DNA from: Sphingomicrobium sp.
GTDB taxonomy: Bacteria > Pseudomonadota > Alphaproteobacteria > Sphingomonadales > Sphingomonadaceae
DNA length: 64,000 nt
Reading direction: 5' to 3'
Assembly: GCA_036563485.1 (NCBI GenBank)
Contig: DATCMI010000001.1
Coordinates: 1,365,501 to 1,429,500 of the forward strand
The position numbers were made by a program, and so were the translations under genes. The notes beneath the pieces were generated by a model. The model saw only the letters and a list, made by a program, of their open reading frames with translations, had not been told where the DNA came from and did not search any database. This document shows, one piece after another, positions 59,150 through 64,000 of the stretch (positions are counted from its first letter, which is position 1; every line of letters begins with the position of its first letter).

Positions 59150-60123
59150 ACCCGCTCGAGCGCGCGATCCGCGATCGAATCAAGGCTGAAGGCCCGATCA
59201 CCGTCGAGGCCTATATGGAAGCCTGCAACGGATATTATTACGCGACCCGCGATCCGTTCGGAGCGAGCGGCGACTTCACGACCGCGCCGGAAATCAGCCA
59301 GATGTTCGGCGAGATGGTCGGCGGCGTCCTTGCCGACTGCTGGCGCCGCGCCGGCGCTCCGGCGGATGCCGCGTACGCCGAACTCGGCCCGGGCCGCGGC
59401 ACCCTTGCTGCGGATGCGCTACGATTGCTCAAACCTGCCGGGTTCACCGGGCAAGTGCATTTCGTCGAGACGAGTTCGATCCTGCGCGACGCGCAGGCGC
59501 TGACCGTCGCGGACGCCGAGTGGCACGACAGCATCGACGGGCTGCCTAAGCGGCCGCTGCTGCTTGTCGCCAATGAGTTTCTCGACGCCTTGCCGGTCCG
59601 CCAGCTCGTCGGCGGCGTAGAGCGGCGCATCGTCCTTGCTGCAGGCGGCCTCGCATTCGACCGCGACGGTGAGGTGGACGAAGTGTCGCCGGCGCGGGAC
59701 AGCGCCGTCGGGGTCATTGCCCGGCATGTGGTTGCGCACGGCGGCGCGGCGCTGATCATCGATTATGGTCATGAGCGTTCCACCACCGGCGATACGCTGC
59801 AGTCCGTACACGCGCATGGTTTCGCGCCGGTGCTGCAGCGCCCCGGCGAGCAGGACCTGACAGCCCACGTCGATTTCGAAGCCGTGACCAAGGCCGCGAG
59901 GGGCGCGGGGGCCGAAGTGACGCCGGTGGTGCGTCAGGGCGAATGGCTGATTTACCTTGGCATCGAAGCTCGCGCGCAGGCGCTATCGCGCGCCAACCCG
60001 GAGCGCGCGGATGAAATCGCGGCTGCGCTGCATCGCCTCACCGCGCCCGGCGAGATGGGCGCACTGTTCAAAGTCATCGGCATCCATGCACCAGGCTGGC
60101 CGGCCCCGGCAGGCCTGGCATGA
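59146..60123 (+). CDS. MidA/NDUFAF7-type SAM-dependent methyltransferase
   Basis: A 325-residue class I methyltransferase of the family that in mitochondria (NDUFAF7) methylates complex I subunit NDUFS2; the bacterial role is not settled. Motifs: [22 protein letters not shown] site [38 protein letters not shown]. The GTG start overlaps the lgt stop. Conserved linkage of lgt, this gene and pgeF-like genes is common in alphaproteobacteria (recollection). Confidence 0.88.
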   Translation: MNPLERAIRDRIKAEGPITVEAYMEACNGYYYATRDPFGASGDFTTAPEISQMFGEMVGGVLADCWRRAGAPADAAYAELGPGRGTLAADALRLLKPAGFTGQVHFVETSSILRDAQALTVADAEWHDSIDGLPKRPLLLVANEFLDALPVRQLVGGVERRIVLAAGGLAFDRDGEVDEVSPARDSAVGVIARHVVAHGGAALIIDYGHERSTTGDTLQSVHAHGFAPVLQRPGEQDLTAHVDFEAVTKAARGAGAEVTPVVRQGEWLIYLGIEARAQALSRANPERADEIAAALHRLTAPGEMGALFKVIGIHAPGWPAPAGLA

Positions 60124-60623
60124 ACACGCGGGACGCAACCGCGGCCGACTTGCCGGCGATCGACTATGTCTTCCGGCAAAGCTTCTGCGACACATTCGCG
60201 CATCTCTATGCGCCCGAAGATCTCGCCGCCTTTCTGGCGCAGTTTACGGATGAGGCTTGGCGGAGGGAGTTCGAAGACCCCGGCTACGCCTTCCTGGTGG
60301 CCGAGGCGCATGGCGCTGTCGTCGGATATGTGAAGCTCGGCACATCGACCCTTCCCGTCGAAACGGAGGCGCGTGCCATCGAACTGCGCCAGCTCTATGT
60401 GCTCAAGGCCCACCACGGCAGCGGCCTCGCTGCGGCGCTGACCGCCTGGGCGATCGGCGAGGCCCGCCGGCGCGGCTGCGAGGAAATCTACCTCACCGTC
60501 TACACCGACAATCATCGCGCCCGCCGCTTCTACGAACGCTATGGATTCGGGGCCGTCGGCCGCTACGATTTCATGGTCGGCAGTCAGGCAGACGAGGACA
60601 TCATCATGCGGCTGACGCTTTGA
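60120..60623 (+). CDS. GNAT-family N-acetyltransferase
   Basis: A 167-residue acetyltransferase. Acetyl-CoA is bound by the loop LRQLYVLKAHHGSGLAAALT (motif A with its Q/R-x-x-G-x-G/A variant); the C-terminal strand is IYLTVYTDNHRARRFYERYGFGAVGRYDF. The acceptor is unknown. It overlaps both neighbours by 4 nt in the lgt operon. Confidence 0.85.
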   Translation: MNTRDATAADLPAIDYVFRQSFCDTFAHLYAPEDLAAFLAQFTDEAWRREFEDPGYAFLVAEAHGAVVGYVKLGTSTLPVETEARAIELRQLYVLKAHHGSGLAAALTAWAIGEARRRGCEEIYLTVYTDNHRARRFYERYGFGAVGRYDFMVGSQADEDIIMRLTL

Positions 60624-61387
60624 GCGAAGTCGAGGTCATCCACGCCGTTTCGCTCGGCGGCTTGCCGCATGGGTTCCTCGGGCGTCGCGGCGGTGTCTCG
60701 ACCGGCGAGTTGTCGGGTCTCAACGTCGGCTACGGAAGCAAGGACGACCGTGACGCGATCGCCGAGAACCGGCGGCTCGCCATCGACGCCGTTCTCCCGG
60801 GGGCGGAGCTTGCGACTGTCCACCAGATACACTCTGCGAATGAGGTTGTCGCGGAACGCCCGTGGCCGCAGGAGCAGCGGCCGCATGCCGACGCGCTGGT
60901 CACAAGTCGGCCAAACCTGCTGCTCGGCATCCTCACCGCCGATTGCGCGCCGGTGCTGTTCGCCGATGAGCAGGCCGGCGTCATCGGCGCAGCACATGCA
61001 GGTTGGCGTGGCGCCATTGTGGGCGTCACGGATTCAACCATCATCGCCATGGAGCGGCTGGGCGCCCGCCGCGAGCATATTCATGCGGCGGTCGGCCCCT
61101 GCATCGCGCAGACATCCTATGAAGTGGACGAGGGCTTTCGCGCCCGCTTCGTCGAAGAGAATGAAGAAAATGCGCGATTCTTCGGTGGGTCTGCCGAGGG
61201 CAAACTGCATTTCGACCTCGAGGGCTATGTCGTCCACCGGCTGATCGCCGCGGGCGTCGGGGAGGTCGAAGCGCTGAACCTCGACACTTATTCCGATCCG
61301 GATCGCTTCTACAGCTACCGCCGGGCAACACATCGCCGGGAGGCGGATTACGGGCGTCAGATCTCGATGATCGGCCTTCGCGGATGA
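60620..61387 (+). CDS. pgeF: laccase-domain protein, PgeF/YfiH type
   Basis: A 255-residue member of the polyphenol oxidase/YfiH family, proposed to edit peptidoglycan precursors (UDP-MurNAc-Ser) or to act on nucleosides. Metal site residues appear in TVHQIHSANEV (His), LTADCAPVLF (Cys) and AAHAGWRGAIVG (His); GPCIAQTSYEV is a family signature. The TTG at 60620 overlaps the GNAT stop and keeps the operon pattern; it starts before the conserved HAVSLGGLPHGFLGRRGGVS. The stop overlaps the transporter start. Confidence 0.88.
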   Translation: MSEVEVIHAVSLGGLPHGFLGRRGGVSTGELSGLNVGYGSKDDRDAIAENRRLAIDAVLPGAELATVHQIHSANEVVAERPWPQEQRPHADALVTSRPNLLLGILTADCAPVLFADEQAGVIGAAHAGWRGAIVGVTDSTIIAMERLGARREHIHAAVGPCIAQTSYEVDEGFRARFVEENEENARFFGGSAEGKLHFDLEGYVVHRLIAAGVGEVEALNLDTYSDPDRFYSYRRATHRREADYGRQISMIGLRG

Positions 61388-62802
61388 GCGCCGCCAAGCG
61401 GTCGGAGCAGATCGGCCTCTGGGCTGGCCTGCTTGCCTTCGTGCTGATGCTGACGCTTCCCGCGCCGGCCGGCATGCCGCCGCCCGCATGGCGCACTTGC
61501 GCGCTCGTCGTGCTGATGGCGACTTGGTGGATGACGCAGGCGCTGCCGCTTACTGTCACCGCCTTGCTGCCGTTCCTGGTCTTTCCCCTGTGCGGCGTGA
61601 TGGGCGCGGGCGATACCGCCGCCGCTTATTATTCGCCGATCCTCTTCCTCGTGCTCGGCGGCGCGATCATCGCCCTGGCGATCGAGCGCACCGGACTTCA
61701 CCGCCGTCTTGCGCTCGCCATCGTCGAGCGCGGCGGCTCGACGCCCGCGGCGGTGCTGTTCGCCTTCATGACGGCGACGGCGATCATCAGCATGATCGTT
61801 TCGAACACCGCCACGACGTTGATCATGATGCCGATCGCGGTGGCCGTGCTTCGCGCTGCGAAAGTGCGCGAAAGCCACACGGACGGGTTCGCCGGCGCGC
61901 TGGCCATGGGCATCGCTTTCGCGGCCTCGATCGGCGGTCTCGCGACATTGGTGGGGTCTCCCACCAACGCGATCGCCGCCGGGATTATCGAGCGGTCGAC
62001 GGGGCTGCGCATCAATTTCCTGACATGGGCGCTTTACGGCGTTCCGCTGACGGCGGCGGCAATCCCGTTGTGCTGGTGGATCCTCATGCGTGTGCAGAAG
62101 GTGGAAGCGAGCGACTTTGATCCCCATGAGGCGCTGAGCGGGATCGGCACCGCTGGCGAATGGAGCACCGCCGAAAAACGGCTGGTCCCGCTGATCGGCG
62201 CGGTCGTGATTGGCTGGGTGGCGATCCCGTTCCTCACGCCTTTTCTGCCCAAGGATTCGCTGACCGACGGCACCATTGCCGTCCTTGGCGCCTTGTTGTT
62301 GTTCATCATCCGGGACGGCACCGGCCGGCCGATCCTCAACTGGCACGAAGCCAATCGGGCGCCCTGGGACGTGATCATGCTGTTCGGCGGCGGCCTCGCA
62401 CTCGCTGCGGGGATGGGCGCCTCAGGCCTCGACGAATGGCTCGGCACGGCCCTGCAGCCGCTTCGCGCCGTCGACCCGCTGGTCGTCGCCTTGGTGCTTG
62501 TCGCCATCGTGATCGCCATCACCGAATTCGCATCGAACGTCGCCGCGGCGAGCGGCATCATCCCCGTCGTCGGCGGCATCATCGCAGCCACAGGAACCGA
62601 TCCAATCTTGCTCGCTCTACCTGCCGCCTGGGCGGCGAGCTGGGGGTTCATGCTTCCATCCGGCACCGGACCCAACGCCATCGCCTGGGCAACCGGCCAC
62701 ATTGCCCTTCCGCGAATGCTCAAGGCAGGGCTTCTCCTCGACCTGGCTGGCGTTCCGCTGATGGTCGGGATCGTCTGGGTAATCGCAGCGCTTCTCGGTT
62801 GA
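61384..62802 (+). CDS. SLC13/DASS-family anion transporter
   Basis: A 472-residue divalent anion/sodium symporter with 11-12 hydrophobic helices. The two substrate-site repeats are seen as VSNTATTLIMMPIAVAVL and ITEFASNVAAASGIIPVVGG, and the family signature GGLATLVGSPTNAIAAGI lies mid-protein. It likely carries dicarboxylates or sulfate. It overlaps pgeF by 4 nt, the last of five overlapping genes. Confidence 0.88.
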   Translation: MSAAKRSEQIGLWAGLLAFVLMLTLPAPAGMPPPAWRTCALVVLMATWWMTQALPLTVTALLPFLVFPLCGVMGAGDTAAAYYSPILFLVLGGAIIALAIERTGLHRRLALAIVERGGSTPAAVLFAFMTATAIISMIVSNTATTLIMMPIAVAVLRAAKVRESHTDGFAGALAMGIAFAASIGGLATLVGSPTNAIAAGIIERSTGLRINFLTWALYGVPLTAAAIPLCWWILMRVQKVEASDFDPHEALSGIGTAGEWSTAEKRLVPLIGAVVIGWVAIPFLTPFLPKDSLTDGTIAVLGALLLFIIRDGTGRPILNWHEANRAPWDVIMLFGGGLALAAGMGASGLDEWLGTALQPLRAVDPLVVALVLVAIVIAITEFASNVAAASGIIPVVGGIIAATGTDPILLALPAAWAASWGFMLPSGTGPNAIAWATGHIALPRMLKAGLLLDLAGVPLMVGIVWVIAALLG

Positions 62803-62945
62803 AATCGCCTGTTGCGGGCGGTAATTGCCGGCCCATCCGGCGAGCCGGTGGAGATGCATCCTGCGGAGGTTAGGATGCGAGCGCCCTGGCTTCCTCGCTG
62901 ATCGGTTCCCGCCTCCCTGGGAACGACGGTTCGAGGATTTGAACA
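62803..62945 (+). promoter_or_regulatory. structured 5' leader of the sulfhydrylase-family gene
   Basis: In 143 bp, GCATCC/GGATGC (11-nt loop, near 62855-62878) and GTTCCC/GGGAAC (8-nt loop, near 62905-62924) form clean hairpins, with GCCGG/CCGGC further upstream. GAGGA precedes the ATG. The layout resembles a riboswitch or attenuator leader, but I see no match to the SAM-I, SAM-II or SAH consensus. Confidence 0.35.
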
Positions 62946-64000
62946 ATGACCGACTCTGTCTCTCGGAAGCCCAAGCGGGCCGCCACTCATATCGGCAATC
63001 ACAAGCTCGACCCCGCGACCCTGATGATGGGCCACGGGTTCGATCCGGCGCTGTCGGAAGGCAGCTTGAAGCCGCCGATCTTCCTTACCTCGACGTTCGT
63101 GTTCCAAACCGCGGCGGAGGGTAAGCGCTTCTTCGAAGGCATTACCGGCAAGAGCGACGGCACCGGCAAGGCCGAGGGCCTCGTCTATTCGCGGTTCAAC
63201 GGGCCCAATCAGGAGATTCTTGAGGACCGGCTCGCCGTGTGGGAAGACGCCGAAGGCGCGCTGTCCTTCTCCAGCGGCATGACGGCCATCACGACCCTGG
63301 TGCTCGCGGTCGCCAATCAGAATGACGTCATCGTTCATTCGGGGCCGCTCTACGCCGCCAGCGAATCTGTGATCGACAAGATCATGGCGAGGTTCGGCGT
63401 GCGCTATGTCGACTTCCCAGCCGGCGCGACGCGCGAGGAACTCGATGAGGTGATGGAACGCGCGAAGGCGATGGCTGCCGACACCGGCGGCAAGGTCGCG
63501 CTCATCTATCTCGAAAGCCCCGCGAACCCGACCAACGCGCTGGTCGATGTGGAGGCGGTGCGCGCCGCTTGCGACGCGGCGTTCGGGGCCGATCGCCCGC
63601 CGATCGCGATCGATAATACGTTCCTGGGGCCCTTGTGGTGCAGGCCGCTGGACCACGGCGCCGACGTGTCGGTCTACAGCCTCACCAAATATGTCGGCGG
63701 GCACAGCGACCTCGTCGCCGGCGCGCTGGTCGGCAACAAGGCGGTGCTCGACAAGGTCAGGCTGATCCGCAACCCGATGGGCGGCATTTGCGACCCGAAT
63801 ACCGCGTGGATGCTCATGCGCAGCCTCGAAACGCTCGAACTCAGGATGAGCCGGGCCGGGGAGAATGCGGAGAAGGTCTGCGCTTTCCTGCGCGACCACC
63901 CGAAGGTCGAGAAGGTGGGCTACCTCGGGTTTCTCGAGCCCGGGTCGCGGCAGAAGGACATTTACGATCGCAATTGCCTCGGCGCGGGCTCGACCTTCTC
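62946..64000 (+). CDS. cystathionine gamma-synthase-family PLP enzyme (3' end outside window)
   Basis: The first 351 codons of an open frame running off the window. The family signature is present: PPIFLTSTFVFQTAAEGKRF, YSRFNGPNQEILEDRLA, SSGMTAITTL, IDNTFLGPLWCRPLDHGADV and the PLP Lys in SLTKYVGGHSDLVAGA. It has an insertion (TGKSDGTGKAEG) typical of the alphaproteobacterial CGS-like subgroup rather than classical MetB/MetZ. The reaction is probably trans-sulfuration or direct sulfhydrylation in methionine synthesis, but subgroup specificity is unknown. Confidence 0.88.
   Translation, partial: MTDSVSRKPKRAATHIGNHKLDPATLMMGHGFDPALSEGSLKPPIFLTSTFVFQTAAEGKRFFEGITGKSDGTGKAEGLVYSRFNGPNQEILEDRLAVWEDAEGALSFSSGMTAITTLVLAVANQNDVIVHSGPLYAASESVIDKIMARFGVRYVDFPAGATREELDEVMERAKAMAADTGGKVALIYLESPANPTNALVDVEAVRAACDAAFGADRPPIAIDNTFLGPLWCRPLDHGADVSVYSLTKYVGGHSDLVAGALVGNKAVLDKVRLIRNPMGGICDPNTAWMLMRSLETLELRMSRAGENAEKVCAFLRDHPKVEKVGYLGFLEPGSRQKDIYDRNCLGAGSTF

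Noticed and set aside
62034-63899. 621-codon minus-strand frame opposite the DASS transporter and the PLP gene
   Set aside because: Crosses two recognised genes and their intergenic leader; His/Arg-rich shadow.

Overview
The window is a high-GC alphaproteobacterial chromosome segment, most likely from a sphingomonad (Sphingomonadales). This rests on overall family content: a very large NAD-glutamate dehydrogenase, a Pcs-type phosphatidylcholine synthase, a homogentisate dioxygenase/fumarylacetoacetase pair, two EcfG-like stress promoters, MucR and PAS_5-like proteins. A short dispersed palindrome also reads in one frame as the peptide VRFPPIADI, which I remember as a recurrent spurious peptide in sphingomonad annotations. 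Nothing was searched; all family calls come from reading motifs.

Left flank (1-24.6 kb). Housekeeping and accessory chromosomal genes: oligopeptidase B, two tiny overlapping ORFs, a short-chain dehydrogenase, aminopeptidase P with a cupin, a phospholipase D-like protein divergent from phosphatidylcholine synthase, tRNA-Thr(GGT), a phytanoyl-CoA dioxygenase-like enzyme, threonine aldolase with an EamA exporter, a KTSC protein, a lipoprotein divergent from a stress-type small membrane protein, and hmgA-fahA for tyrosine breakdown. Next is a minus-strand signalling operon: a 1792-residue soluble hybrid kinase with nine near-identical 92-residue HAMP repeats, a second hybrid kinase and a ketopantoate reductase-like enzyme. 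Opposite it lie a small winged-helix-like gene and two small membrane proteins.

Genomic island (24,642-45,335). A 52-bp direct repeat copies the 3' part of tRNA-Thr(CGT). The intact tRNA sits at the right end (45,287-45,362) and the 3' fragment at the left end. This is the geometry left by integration into a tRNA 3' end, and it bounds about 20.6 kb. Inside are a stand-alone ATP-dependent DNA ligase, an RTX protein and a frameshifted paralogue, two Crp/Fnr regulators, MucR, two PilZ proteins, a homocysteine S-methyltransferase-like protein, a cadherin-repeat autotransporter, a GIY-YIG protein, a secreted-protein/M48-protease operon and many tiny ORFs. I see no integrase. About ten copies of an imperfect palindrome (GTCTGC, 12-nt spacer, GCGGAC) occur here and I found none in the flanks. 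Two diverged copies of a 46-codon ORF (33,169 and 45,007) differ mainly at synonymous third positions, which points to an undescribed micropeptide family.

Right flank (45.4-64 kb). A PAS-like protein; NAD-glutamate dehydrogenase with an ATP-grasp gene; a minus-strand run of acyl-CoA synthetase, molybdenum hydroxylase large subunit and ferrochelatase, followed by acetoacetyl-CoA reductase and a ribbon-helix-helix protein; a plus-strand chain of five overlapping genes (lgt, MidA-type methyltransferase, GNAT, PgeF-type laccase-domain protein, DASS transporter); and a cystathionine gamma-synthase-family enzyme cut by the window end, behind a leader with two clean hairpins.
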